From contig CAYXTR010000013.1 of assembly GCA_964468185.1 (NCBI GenBank), positions 72,230 to 136,229 on the forward strand: a stretch of DNA of 64,000 nt, in the 5' to 3' direction. Under the pieces are notes generated by a model that searched no databases, was not told the origin of the DNA, and saw nothing but the letters and a program-made list of their open reading frames with translations. How positions within the stretch are numbered: the stretch's first letter is position 1; each line of letters opens with the position of its first letter. Origin of the DNA: JANQFV01 sp964468185. Lineage in GTDB: Bacteria; Planctomycetota; Phycisphaerae; UBA1845; Fen-1342. The position numbers were made by a program, and so were the translations under genes. Below, one piece after another: positions 27,181 through 36,544 of this stretch.

Positions 27181-29364
27181 ATGTTCACTCATGTGTCCCG
27201 CTACCGCGCAATCGGCGCGGCCACTATCGTCGCCGCGTTTGCCGCCGCCTGCTCACCCGTAGCCTTCGCCGGCGGATCCCCGGAGAATCTGCTCCTCATC
27301 GTTGACCCCGCCGACCCGGATTCGCTCCACGTGGCAAATTATTACGTCAACGCCCGCCAAATCCCCGCCAATAACGTCCTGTACATGTACCCCGGCGCCA
27401 GCGACTATCCGACCTTCGCCGAGAACAATCTCGACGCGTTCTTCGGCTACCTCACCAACGCTGGTACCGCCGACCATGTCGATTATGTCGTCCTCATGCC
27501 CGGCGCGCCCTTCTACGTCTACGCCCCGGATCTCGTTAGCGACCAATGCTACCCCGTCAGCCGCTTTGCAACACCATCCTGCTACACGCTCGCCTTCCAG
27601 GCCGAGGACATCCTCACCGGTACGCTCTCGTCCAACAAGGTCAATCGTTTCTTCCCGGTTACCTTCGATCACCACGGCTTCGACAGCGAAATCGCTTGGT
27701 ATCGCGGCAATCCCAGCGACAGCAGTGTCGCCGAGCAGTACTTCATCGGCGCCACGCTCGGCTACGCCGGCAACAACGGCAACACCATCGCCGAAACCCT
27801 CGACATGATCGACCGCAGCGTCGCCGCCGATGGCAGCCGCCCCGATGGCACCTTCTATTTCATGGACAATACCGCTGACCCACTTCGCAACGTCCGCGCC
27901 GACTTCTATCCCGGCGTTGTCAGCGCAATCACCGACATCGGTGGCCAGGCCGAAATCCTCAGCGGCGCGCTTCCCACCGGCGAGGACGATTGCCTCGGCG
28001 TCGTTACCGGCGACGATCACCTGAACATTCCCGGCGACTCCTTCACCCTGATCCCGGGCGCATTCGCCGATCACCTCACCAGCTACGCCGCCCGGTTCGA
28101 TACCGATTCACAAACCAAGGTCAGCGCCTGGATTCAACAAGGTGCCAGCGGTTCCTGGGGAGCCGTCGAAGAGCCCTGCAACTACACGGGCAAGTTCCCG
28201 AACCCCCGCTTGCATCGCTTCTACCTCGAAGGCGCCTCACTCGGCGAAGCAGCTTTCCGTTCAGCACTCTACTATCCATTTCAAATGCTGCTCTACGGCG
28301 ATCCCATGACCCGACCATTTGCGCATCTGCCGACGGTCACCGTACCCGACGCGCCCACCGCACCTGTCAGCGGTACGATCACCCTTACGCCGAATGCGAC
28401 CACCACCCATCCGACCGCCGACATCGCCCAACTGGATCTGCTGGTCGACGGCCTGCTGTTCGCCTCCATCCTGCCCGGCGAGGCATTCACTGTCGACACG
28501 ACGCTCCTCAGCGACGGCTGGCACGACCTGCGCGTCCTCGCGTTCGACGACACCGACGTGAAGTCCGCTGGCCGCTGGCTCGGTGAGCTCGTCGTCGACA
28601 ACACCGGCCGCAGCACAACGCTCGATCCGCTGCCCCTCGCCGGCGATCTTGCCACCGCCTTCGTTTGCGACATCGGCACCTCCACTGAGGCCCCCATTGA
28701 AACACGCCTGATTCACAACGGACGCGTCGTTGCGGCCTCGACGAGCGGGTCCCCCACGTTGACCGTCTACGGCCGCACCCTCGGCGCCGGCCCCGCTTCG
28801 CTCCAGGCCGAGGCGCTCTACCTGGATGGCAGCCGCGTCCGCAGCGCGCCCGTCCAACTCGAGCTCTCCACCGATGACGGCACCCCCAGCGGCCTTCCCC
28901 CCATGGCCTTCGACTACACCAAATTCGTGCTGCCGGAACATCCGATCGTGGTCGAACTTCCCGCCACCTACGACGGCATCGACCAGTTGACCTTCACGCT
29001 CCTGACCGAGCCCGCCCAAGCTACAGTCGCCCCCGACCAGAGCGGCGCCTACCGCCTGATCCGACCAGTCCCCGATGCCAGCGGTACGGATACCTTCACG
29101 TTCGAGGTGGGCAGTGCGGCCGGTACATCCAACGTCGCTGAAGTCACGCTGGTCTACGGCGACAGCTTGTGGATCACCGGCGATACCGACTGCAACGGCA
29201 CCGTTGATTTCGATGATATCCAGCCCTTTGTGAAGGCGCTCAGCGGACAGGCGGAATACGAATCCGCCTACCCCGATTGCCGCTGGCTCAATGCCGATGC
29301 CGACCTCGACGGCGATGTCGACTTCGACGACATCGCCCCCTTCGTCAGCCTGATCGGTGGTTAG
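27181..29364 (+). CDS. TIGR03790-family exported protein with C-terminal dockerin-like domain
   Basis: A 727-aa secreted protein. ATG at 27181 follows AGGAAGGAAG and opens a signal peptide ending near SPVAFAGG. The next ~330 residues match the TIGR03790 family opening (ENLLLIVDPADPDSLHVANYY, then ARQIPANNVLYM), whose role is unknown. A middle part of Ig/beta-sandwich type follows (around residues 380-640). The C-terminus has two EF-hand-like calcium loops, DTDCNGTVDFDDIQPFV and DADLDGDVDFDDIAPFV, arranged as in dockerin type I domains. Such dockerin-like pairs are frequent at the ends of Phycisphaerae surface proteins and may mediate assembly or anchoring. Confidence 0.85.
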   Translation: MFTHVSRYRAIGAATIVAAFAAACSPVAFAGGSPENLLLIVDPADPDSLHVANYYVNARQIPANNVLYMYPGASDYPTFAENNLDAFFGYLTNAGTADHVDYVVLMPGAPFYVYAPDLVSDQCYPVSRFATPSCYTLAFQAEDILTGTLSSNKVNRFFPVTFDHHGFDSEIAWYRGNPSDSSVAEQYFIGATLGYAGNNGNTIAETLDMIDRSVAADGSRPDGTFYFMDNTADPLRNVRADFYPGVVSAITDIGGQAEILSGALPTGEDDCLGVVTGDDHLNIPGDSFTLIPGAFADHLTSYAARFDTDSQTKVSAWIQQGASGSWGAVEEPCNYTGKFPNPRLHRFYLEGASLGEAAFRSALYYPFQMLLYGDPMTRPFAHLPTVTVPDAPTAPVSGTITLTPNATTTHPTADIAQLDLLVDGLLFASILPGEAFTVDTTLLSDGWHDLRVLAFDDTDVKSAGRWLGELVVDNTGRSTTLDPLPLAGDLATAFVCDIGTSTEAPIETRLIHNGRVVAASTSGSPTLTVYGRTLGAGPASLQAEALYLDGSRVRSAPVQLELSTDDGTPSGLPPMAFDYTKFVLPEHPIVVELPATYDGIDQLTFTLLTEPAQATVAPDQSGAYRLIRPVPDASGTDTFTFEVGSAAGTSNVAEVTLVYGDSLWITGDTDCNGTVDFDDIQPFVKALSGQAEYESAYPDCRWLNADADLDGDVDFDDIAPFVSLIGG

Positions 29365-29400
29365 GCAGACGCGTTGGCGGACACTGAGCCGATGGGCGCG

Positions 29401-30531
29401 CTACTTGCCCTCGGCCGCCGCAGCTTCCGGATCCTCCGCATCGTCAGGATCGCCGCCGGCGAAGCTTTGACTGGTCGCCGGCCGCGCCGACATGCATAGC
29501 CGAATGAGTTCCGTCAGTTTGGCGCGCAGCACCGTCGCCTCGTCCTTCCGCTTGCAGGCATGCTCCAGGGCGCCGGCGGCGTCCGTGATGGCTCCGAAGC
29601 CCACGCCCGCGGCCTCACCTTTCACCGCCCGGGATTCGCGCTCGAGTCCTTCCACATCCTGCGTCCCGTACGCCGATTCGAGACGACTGATCGCTTCACC
29701 CAAACTCGCCACGAAGCCGTCAATCAGCTCGGTCATCCCCGGATCATCCAGCAACGCGCTGACCAGCGGCTCCGATTTGTTCCGCATCACGACCGTCGCC
29801 AGCGACTCGCGCGTCAGCGGCTTGGGCAGAAAGTCATCACAACCTGCCGAGATACAGCGATCCCGATCGTTGTCTTCCGTCATGGCGGACACGGCCACGA
29901 TCGGACGCACGTAACCCTTCTCCCGCAGCATCTTCACCGCTGACAGGCCATCCAGTTCCGGCATTTCCAGATCCATCAGGATCAGGTCATACGTATCCGC
30001 CAGGGCCTGTTCGACCGCCTGTAGTCCGTTTGACACGCAAGTCAGATCGACGTTCATCGTGTCCAGTAAACGCGCATACAGCTTCTGCGAGACCTGACTG
30101 TCATCCGCCGCGAGAATGCGCGACTTGGTCGCCGTCGTCGCAAAAGACACTGGGTCGATCGGGCGGTCAAACGTCACGAAAATCTCATGCACACCCGCCG
30201 AACCGGGCAAGTAGCGACACCCCGAGACCTTCCCGGCCACCGTCTGCCAATTATTGCGAATCGTCACCAGGTGCACCCGACAGGGACAATCCGAATGCAC
30301 CAGGCTGCCGGCCAGAAAGTAGATCGCCCTCGGTCCCAACTTGCGCGTCGGGACAATCTGTGACTCAACCTCGTCGCGCGCCCGAATCAGGTCAACCCGC
30401 AATGCGGGGACGCGATACTTGAAGAACCCATCCGGTCCCTGTGGCGACGAGCTGACACCACCGGCGTCCTGGCTATCCAGTTCGTCCAGCAGCTTCCTCA
30501 ACGCGGCTTCATCGAGCTTGAGCTTGCGCAT
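29401..30531 (-). CDS. response regulator with PilZ-like N-domain, receiver domain and degenerate HPt domain
   Basis: A 376-aa signalling protein starting at ATG 30531 (MRKLKLDEAAL). Residues about 38-128 resemble a PilZ-type beta-barrel (YRVPALRVDLIR, KVSGCRYLPGSAGVHEIFVTF), without a clear RxxxR c-di-GMP motif, so this is tentative. Residues 137-250 are a receiver: acidic pair in ILAADDSQ, phospho-acceptor Asp187 in LILMDLEMPELDG, and Lys in FLPKPLT. Residues 260-345 have HPt-like helices, but where phosphotransfer domains have His the sequence is Arg301 in SRAVKGEAAGVG, so phosphorelay through it is not expected. It is divergent from a hybrid histidine kinase, a probable partner. Confidence 0.8.
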   Translation of the reverse strand: MRKLKLDEAALRKLLDELDSQDAGGVSSSPQGPDGFFKYRVPALRVDLIRARDEVESQIVPTRKLGPRAIYFLAGSLVHSDCPCRVHLVTIRNNWQTVAGKVSGCRYLPGSAGVHEIFVTFDRPIDPVSFATTATKSRILAADDSQVSQKLYARLLDTMNVDLTCVSNGLQAVEQALADTYDLILMDLEMPELDGLSAVKMLREKGYVRPIVAVSAMTEDNDRDRCISAGCDDFLPKPLTRESLATVVMRNKSEPLVSALLDDPGMTELIDGFVASLGEAISRLESAYGTQDVEGLERESRAVKGEAAGVGFGAITDAAGALEHACKRKDEATVLRAKLTELIRLCMSARPATSQSFAGGDPDDAEDPEAAAAEGK

Positions 30532-30935
30532 GCAGCACCACCAACTACCTACCCCCCCCAAGGCAAACTTCGCGCGACGCTGCCCCAGTCTCGTCGCCAG
30601 CAGCACGTCGGCGCACTACGCGGTGCGCCCCGAACCGTGAGCGCAGTTCTACTACACTCACACCCTGATATCGGGTCGCACGCCGGGAATGTTCATTCCC
30701 TGCAACGATCAATCGCGCAGGTCCGAGAATACCGTTGCGCCACGCTGCCTGTCCGGCTTGCCCGCCTGCGAATCGACATACGGGGCAGCCCTTACAACGG
30801 TCCCAGCGCGAATCGGCCGACAACTAACTGGGCACATTTGCGCACCGACCGTGCCGTGCGCTTATCGGACACACCGGCGGACTACTTCGCATGTATCTCG
30901 CCGGCGCTCGCTGAGTCATTTAGAGGTGCCAGCCG
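30532..30935. other. divergent intergenic region between response regulator and histidine kinase
   Basis: About 400 nt lie between the two outward-facing genes. Both leaders and promoters must be here, but I could not pick out a convincing -35/-10 pair or operator repeat. Confidence 0.4.
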
Positions 30936-33383
30936 TTGTCGCAGTCGACCGCGCGTCAAAACCGCATCCTGTGCGTGTTCGAGATGCTCGCGTTTTGCAG
31001 TGACTCGCTCGCGCGCCTCTCGCATGGGGCCTGTGACGCGGTCTGCGAGAACTGCGTGACGCTGATCGCGTCCGTGCTTCAGTACGGGAAGGTCATTGCG
31101 CTGGTGCGCCGCGACGATGGTCGTCTCGCGTGCGAAGGCGCCGTCGGGCTCGCCCCCGAGATTCGCCAGCAGTGGACCAGCGGCCATCCACTGGTACAGC
31201 ACCTGTGGGACACGACGCACGAGCCCGTGGTCGTCACGCATGACGAGCTCGACCCGGCCCTGCAACGGCCGGCTGTCCAACTGGGGCTTTCCGAGCACTT
31301 CCTCGTCCTGCCGCTGGCCTCCGATGCCCATAGCGACGACCCGCGTCTCGGGTTGCTTCTGGTCGCCGACCCACCGCCTGAGTCCGATCTGGCGGTCGAT
31401 CTCCTGGCGCTGGATGTGTTTGGCAGCCTGCTGGCCGGAGCGATCACCAACAGTCGCGTGCGCTCCGCCCTTGAGGTGACCAATGCCACGCTCCGCACCG
31501 AGATCGAAGAGCGCAAGCACATTGCACGCGAGCTGCGTGACAAGGCGGTGGAGCTTCAGCAGACCAACCAGGAGCTCCAGGCCCAGCGCGAGCAACTACG
31601 CGCGCAGCAGGAAGAGCTCACAGGGGCCAACGCCGCCTTGCGCAATGCCAATCTCACGCTCGAGGCCCAGAAGCAACAATTGCGCGCCCAACATGAGGAA
31701 CTCTCCGCCACCAATCGCGCCCTCACCGCCGTCAATATCGAGCTCGAGGCCCAGAAGCAACAACTTCGGGCCCAGCAGGAGGAATTGCAGTCGGCCAACG
31801 TGGCGCTGGAAGAGGCGACCGCCCGGGCCGAGGCCGCCAATCGCGCCAAAAGCCAGTTCCTCGCCAACATGAGCCACGAGATCCGCACGCCAATGAACGC
31901 CGTCATCGGCATGACCGGCCTGCTCCTCGAAACCCGCCTCTCCGCCGAACAGGAGGACTTCGTCGAGACCATTCGCGAGAGCGGCGACGCGCTCCTGGCG
32001 ATCATCAACGACATCCTCGACTTCTGCAAAATCGAGTCCGGACACGTCGAGCTCGAACGCGAGCCCTTCGACCTTCGCGATTGCCTCGAGTCGGCCCTCG
32101 ACCTGTTTCCGCAAGCTACCGAAAAAGGAATCGAGCTGGCCTACGTCCTCGACCCGCAGATGCCCAATACCGTTATCGGTGATGCTGCCCGCCTGCGGCA
32201 GGTCCTCGTCAATCTGCTCAGCAACGCCGTCAAGTTCACCGAGCGCGGCCAAGTGGTCGTCACCGTTAGCGCCGCCCCCGTCGACGATCGGCAGTACGAG
32301 GTGACGTTTGCGGTGCGCGATACCGGCATCGGCATCCCTGAAGACCGCATGGAGTGCCTGTTCGAGTCGTTCAGCCAGGTCGATGCGTCCCACTCACGCC
32401 GTTTCGGCGGTACCGGCCTGGGCCTCGCGATCAGCAAACGCCTGGTTGAGCTCATGGAGGGACGCATCTGGGTCGAGAGCGAGCCCCGCCGCGGATCAAC
32501 GTTCTACTTCACGATGCGGGCCGAGGCGGCTAACGGCCCGGTTCGTATCTACCTGCGGCGGCCCGAATCCGCATTCGACACGCGTCTCGCTGACCAGTGC
32601 CCCTTGCGCATCCTGCTGGCCGAAGACATGGCCGTGAATCAGAAGCTCGCCGTGGCCATGCTCAACCGCATGGGATATCGTCCTGACGTCGTTGCCAATG
32701 GCAATGAAGTGCTCGAGGCGCTCCGCCGGCAATCCTACGATGTCATCCTCATGGACGTCCGCATGCCGGAGATGGACGGACTCACCGCCACGCGCAAAAT
32801 CTGTGAGCGCTATCCCGCGGAACAGCGTCCGCGCATCGTCGCCATGACCGCCAACGCCATGCAGGAGGATCGCGACGCTTGCATGAAAGCAGGCATGGAC
32901 GACTACCTCGCCAAGCCGATCAAGCCCGTGGACCTCAAGCTCGCGATGCAACGTTGCGGCGAGTGGCATCGTGCTCGCGACACCGCACCGGAACAGGCCG
33001 ACTCCACCGCTGGACAGGAATCACCGGCAGCGAACAGCCCCCTCAATCAGCAGACCTGGGACGAGCTGCGCGGCAGCGACCCCACCGAGTACGAGGGACT
33101 GGTTCAAAGCCTGCTCGAACTCTTCGAGGCGGAGATTCCACCGTTGCTGAAGTCTATCGAAGAGGCGCTGCCGGCCCGGGATTGCGAGACCCTCGCCCGC
33201 GCCGCCCACGGCGTGAAGGGCTGCGCCGCGAACCTCGGTGCCACCCACCTCGCGGAACTCAGCTACACGGTTGAACGCGAGGCACGTGCCGGCGAAATCC
33301 ATGATGCCGACACATTGCTCGCGGAGTTGCAAGCCGAATTTCAGCGCGTCTGCGACGCCATGCAGGCCGAACTGCGACCCTGA
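30936..33383 (+). CDS. hybrid histidine kinase (GAF-like sensor, coiled coil, HisKA, HATPase, receiver, HPt)
   Basis: An 815-aa cytoplasmic hybrid kinase, no membrane span. Order: a GAF-like sensor domain (about 20-175), a long coiled coil (about 180-300), HisKA with phospho-acceptor His314 in MSHEIRTPMNAVIGM, HATPase with VNLLSNAVKFT, DTGIGIP and GGTGLGLAI, a receiver with acidic patch in LLAEDMAVNQK and Asp607 in ILMDVRMPEMDG, and a C-terminal HPt domain with His758 in AAHGVKGCAANLG. The coiled coil contains a three-fold 28-residue repeat (separate entry). The first codon is a TTG at 30936; an ATG at 30984 would remove 16 residues. The GAF-like part has several cysteines (VCENC), so redox or ligand sensing is possible. 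Confidence 0.88.
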   Translation: MSQSTARQNRILCVFEMLAFCSDSLARLSHGACDAVCENCVTLIASVLQYGKVIALVRRDDGRLACEGAVGLAPEIRQQWTSGHPLVQHLWDTTHEPVVVTHDELDPALQRPAVQLGLSEHFLVLPLASDAHSDDPRLGLLLVADPPPESDLAVDLLALDVFGSLLAGAITNSRVRSALEVTNATLRTEIEERKHIARELRDKAVELQQTNQELQAQREQLRAQQEELTGANAALRNANLTLEAQKQQLRAQHEELSATNRALTAVNIELEAQKQQLRAQQEELQSANVALEEATARAEAANRAKSQFLANMSHEIRTPMNAVIGMTGLLLETRLSAEQEDFVETIRESGDALLAIINDILDFCKIESGHVELEREPFDLRDCLESALDLFPQATEKGIELAYVLDPQMPNTVIGDAARLRQVLVNLLSNAVKFTERGQVVVTVSAAPVDDRQYEVTFAVRDTGIGIPEDRMECLFESFSQVDASHSRRFGGTGLGLAISKRLVELMEGRIWVESEPRRGSTFYFTMRAEAANGPVRIYLRRPESAFDTRLADQCPLRILLAEDMAVNQKLAVAMLNRMGYRPDVVANGNEVLEALRRQSYDVILMDVRMPEMDGLTATRKICERYPAEQRPRIVAMTANAMQEDRDACMKAGMDDYLAKPIKPVDLKLAMQRCGEWHRARDTAPEQADSTAGQESPAANSPLNQQTWDELRGSDPTEYEGLVQSLLELFEAEIPPLLKSIEEALPARDCETLARAAHGVKGCAANLGATHLAELSYTVEREARAGEIHDADTLLAELQAEFQRVCDAMQAELRP
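31575..31826 (+). repeat. three 84-bp direct repeats encoding coiled-coil units
   Basis: The codons for L(Q/E)AQ(R/K)(E/Q)QLRAQ(Q/H)EEL begin at 31575, 31659 and 31743, an exact 84-bp period (28 residues, four heptads). The copies differ at synonymous and a few non-synonymous sites, so the duplication is old and the register has been kept. Confidence 0.8.
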
Positions 33384-33433
33384 CCCGTCATATCCCCATC
33401 ACCACTTACTCCGCATACGCGTCATGCGTGGCG

Positions 33434-34867
33434 TTACTCCAGCAACACAGCCCGCCCCGGCTGTAGTTCCGGCGGGGATGTGAGTTGCCGGCAGAGATCG
33501 TCAGCATCGACCGCGAATCGCGGGGCGATCTCCAGCGGCAAGGCCGGCTCGCGCTCGTCAGTCCGCGGCACCGCGACGTCGCACCCTTCCAGCCAGCGTG
33601 CAGCGCGGCGTATCAGATCCCGCCGCGCAGTCGCCGGCGAATCCGTCCCCTCCGCATTCTTGACCGGACTGAACTCCTCCTCCCGCTTCGTATACAGCAC
33701 GATCGGGTTGCGCGCCAGCGGTATGGCGTCGAAGACGAACATCTCCAACTTCACCGCGTTCGGCTGCTCCGGATCTACCCGGTTGCCCTGCGCATCGACG
33801 GTCGTCACCTTCTTGTCCGCGCGGTGCCACGGCAACTGCACGCCGGACCCGCGGGCGGTAAGACGCTCGACGAATGACCGACTCAGCACATGAATCGCGA
33901 TACTCCCGGCATCAAACTTACGTGACCCGTCCGGGTTCTTGGCGTAAGCCAGTTCATCCGGCAGGTCGCTGTACTCGATCACCGCCACCTTGCCATCCAC
34001 CACGCAGAAATTGCCCACCCGCTCCGTGTCGTGTGCCTTCGTAACCGCCTTACTCGACATCTCCGACTCGTCACGCAGATGAAGACCGATAAAAAGCGGA
34101 TCAACCCCATGCACCAGCGGATTGTCCACCTGGTAATAGCTGATCGTGTCGATCCCTCGCTCACGCATGTCCGCCAGCGCTCCAGATTCGGCCAGCGCTC
34201 GCAAACTCCCCCCATGGCCGTCCGGCGATAACGCCACCCGGTGTTTCTCTGATAGCGCAATCCGTCCGTCCGGCAGGAAAGCCGGCATCTGACCCTGCCG
34301 GAAGAACATCACATCGTCGGCGTCGAGCCCGAAGTGGCTATGTTGCTCGAAGAAGGTCACCGTCTCGGAGTGATTGGTCAGACTGGTCATAATGTACCAG
34401 CGTGGCCGCCGGCCATAGCGGCGTTCAATTCCCAACAGCTCCTCCGCGAACAACTGAAACAGCGGTGCATTGCGGACCGGACTGATCCGAAACGCGCCCT
34501 TCGGCCCGTCGAACCCCAGCCGCGTCCCCTGGCCACCGGCCACAGTAAACGTCGCAATCCGCCCCGCGCGGATTGCCTCCTCACCCAGCTCACGAGCCTG
34601 CCGGTACAGCGCGACCTGCTCGGGCCCCGGCTCGGCCGGATAGCTGTCGGGCGGCTCGATTCGCTCGGGTAGGTGCACTTCCGGTCGATTCCGTACATGC
34701 GAATCGATCAGCGGCAAACACCGCTCGAAGTCGATCTGATCCAGATCATCGAGCAATTCCCGCCTTCGCGGATCACTCAATTCGTCCCAGAACCGTAACA
34801 GGTGCGCCTGGCCGATTCCCGCCAGCTTTCGCTGGTACGTCGTATAACCATCATCGATTGAAGACAT
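33434..34867 (-). CDS. UDPGP-family nucleotidylyltransferase (UDP-GlcNAc/UDP-sugar pyrophosphorylase type)
   Basis: A eukaryotic-style UDP-sugar pyrophosphorylase of the UDPGP family, not the bacterial GlmU or GalU type. The nucleotide-binding motif is TVAGGQGTRLGFDGPKGAF; sugar-binding region includes YYQVDNPLVHGVDP and the central SPDGHGGSLRAL. Length 477 aa with the start at 34867 agrees with UAP-type enzymes. Spacing favours UDP-N-acetylglucosamine (UAP1-like) over UDP-glucose, but substrate is not decided by sequence reading alone. Monocistronic, convergent with the hybrid kinase and divergent from a DUF362 protein. Confidence 0.85.
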   Translation of the reverse strand: MSSIDDGYTTYQRKLAGIGQAHLLRFWDELSDPRRRELLDDLDQIDFERCLPLIDSHVRNRPEVHLPERIEPPDSYPAEPGPEQVALYRQARELGEEAIRAGRIATFTVAGGQGTRLGFDGPKGAFRISPVRNAPLFQLFAEELLGIERRYGRRPRWYIMTSLTNHSETVTFFEQHSHFGLDADDVMFFRQGQMPAFLPDGRIALSEKHRVALSPDGHGGSLRALAESGALADMRERGIDTISYYQVDNPLVHGVDPLFIGLHLRDESEMSSKAVTKAHDTERVGNFCVVDGKVAVIEYSDLPDELAYAKNPDGSRKFDAGSIAIHVLSRSFVERLTARGSGVQLPWHRADKKVTTVDAQGNRVDPEQPNAVKLEMFVFDAIPLARNPIVLYTKREEEFSPVKNAEGTDSPATARRDLIRRAARWLEGCDVAVPRTDEREPALPLEIAPRFAVDADDLCRQLTSPPELQPGRAVLLE

Positions 34868-34919
34868 CGCAACAAACTCCACGAAACGAGGAAGTTGAAT
34901 TCAATCGATAAGAGTAGTT

Positions 34920-35993
34920 GTGAAACGGCACCTCGGCAAACAACCCGAACGGCCCGGTAACTGGTCCCGGCGCGACTTCCTCAGTGCAGCCGTAGCAGCC
35001 ATGCTTACTGGTACCGCATCCAGAATCGCTCACGGTGGTCAGCTACAGACCATCGACAACCGCGAGGGCCCCACCACGCAACCGTCGAGTTCACAGCCGG
35101 CCGCTACCCAGCCGACCAACATCTCTCCCTGGTGGCTGGGGGCCAACCGTACACGGTCACGCGTCGTGGTCGCCGATGCGACGCGCTTCTCAAAAGGGGC
35201 GCGCGCCGACGAGGTCCAACTCGCCGACTTGCTCGCCATGTCGTTGCAGACGCTGGTGCGTGAGGCCTCTCCGAGAGCAGCGGTGCGAACCCTGCTGGGA
35301 AAAGCGGAGCGCATCGCGTTGAAGTTCAACAGCGTCGGCGCCGAGACGCTTCAGACCACCCCAATCATGGCTCGCGTCCTGATCGACATACTGGAGCATG
35401 CGGGTTACCGCGCGTCGCAAATCTCGCTGATCGAAGTAAGCGCCTCGCTCGTCGAGGAACTGGGTACCGCGGAGCCCGAATTCGGTTGGGGATCGGCGAT
35501 CGAGGTGGGCAACGGCAAGCAGGAGCTTGCACGGAATCTCACCACCGTGGATGCGATTATCAACGTTCCGTTTCTCAAGACCCACCACATCGCTGGCATG
35601 TCCGGCGCCATGAAGAACATCTCGCACGCGATAATCCGGCACCCCGGCCATTGTCACGACAATGGCTGCACGCCATTCGTCGGCAATATTATAGGACACC
35701 CGACCGTGTCCCGTATCGTCAAGCTCAATGTCGTCAACGCATTACGGGTCGTGCTCCAAAACGGCCCCGAAGCACGCCAGGGGGACATCGCCGACTATGG
35801 CCATCTGCTTGTGGGCGTCGATCCCGTTGCCGTCGATGTCGTTGGCCGAGAGAGGATTATGGTGCTTCGGCGAAAGAACGGCCTGAAACCGGGCATTGAT
35901 GTCTCGTATTTGGCGCGGGCTGCTCAAGACGGCGTAGGTCGAGGTTCAGTTCACGAGATCGAGCAGATCCCGCTTCCAAGTTCAGTTGATTAG
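34920..35993 (+). CDS. Tat-exported DUF362-domain protein
   Basis: A 357-aa protein with a twin-arginine signal: SRRDFL at residues 16-21, then a hydrophobic region, so it is exported folded, probably with a cofactor. The mature part matches DUF362: ERIALKFNSVGAETLQTTPIM, YRASQISLIEV, AIINVPFLKTHHIAGMSGAMKN, then DYGHLLVGVDPVAVDVVGRERI. DUF362 proteins are often linked to iron-sulfur proteins, but no Fe-S motif is obvious here. GTG at 34920 is the start; no good Shine-Dalgarno is visible. Reaction unknown. Confidence 0.82.
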   Translation: MKRHLGKQPERPGNWSRRDFLSAAVAAMLTGTASRIAHGGQLQTIDNREGPTTQPSSSQPAATQPTNISPWWLGANRTRSRVVVADATRFSKGARADEVQLADLLAMSLQTLVREASPRAAVRTLLGKAERIALKFNSVGAETLQTTPIMARVLIDILEHAGYRASQISLIEVSASLVEELGTAEPEFGWGSAIEVGNGKQELARNLTTVDAIINVPFLKTHHIAGMSGAMKNISHAIIRHPGHCHDNGCTPFVGNIIGHPTVSRIVKLNVVNALRVVLQNGPEARQGDIADYGHLLVGVDPVAVDVVGRERIMVLRRKNGLKPGIDVSYLARAAQDGVGRGSVHEIEQIPLPSSVD

Positions 35994-36050
35994 TGCGCTA
36001 TCATTACTGGTGGCGAACGCGGCGCGCCCGAAGAAATTGCGCTTCCGTAG

Positions 36051-36078
36051 TTGACACGCCTCCAGTCGGTGGTATCCT
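36051..36078 (+). promoter_or_regulatory. sigma-70-type promoter upstream of the pseudopilin gene
   Basis: A perfect -35 TTGACA (36051-36056), 16-bp spacer and TATCCT (36073-36078). Transcription would start near 36085, about 460 nt before the GTG of the pseudopilin. Confidence 0.6.
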
Positions 36079-36532
36079 GATACTTGGACATAACAGAAGA
36101 CGGGATCGAATGAGGGTATTCATCCAGTCATTTTCGTAATCATCTTAGCCTCGTATTCTACGGATTGATTCAACCCTCGTTCTTTGCCTTTCCACGTTCG
36201 TTCCCGCCACGTTAGTCGAGCCATTGTTGAGTGCGCTGTAGTTGCGCCCTCGGCGGGTTGCGGCTACGTAATCTTCTCATGTTGAAACTGCTGTGTTACC
36301 CCGTCGATGCGCGGGCAGCCGACTCCCATACGGCTGTGCGGTCGGCAGATCGCGTTGATCGCCGCTTCCGTAGCGCGTCTGAACGGTCGGTCAGGCATGG
36401 TCGCACTTGCGTTGAGTGCGATCACCGGTTCAGATCGGAGACCATGCCATATTAACGTAACGTAAGTTGCCGGTTTGGCCGGTGGCCTTGCAAGACCGAC
36501 TGATCGGGAACTGGACTTATGGGAGACGTCGC

Positions 36533-36538
36533 AGGAGG
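36533..36538 (+). promoter_or_regulatory. Shine-Dalgarno that fixes the GTG start of the pseudopilin
   Basis: AGGAGG ends 6 nt before GTG at 36545, which places the cleavage site KG|FTLIE five residues from the start of a normal short leader. Confidence 0.75.
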
Positions 36539-36544
36539 TTTTCG

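Larger units (their letters stand above)
35994..36544. other. non-coding interval / long leader of the pseudopilin gene
   Basis: About 550 nt without a convincing gene. It carries a promoter at 36051-36078 and therefore a leader of about 460 nt. One part (36315-36346) can fold as CAGCCG (36316-36321) with CGGCTG (36331-36336), or as the competing GCCGAC (36318-36323) with GTCGGC (36341-36346), a mutually exclusive pair. A 74-codon frame at 36231 is not protein-like. Confidence 0.45.

Noticed and set aside
36231..36455. 74-codon frame in the pseudopilin leader
   Set aside because: No Shine-Dalgarno, and the translation is an Arg/Ser-rich mix without protein-like pattern.
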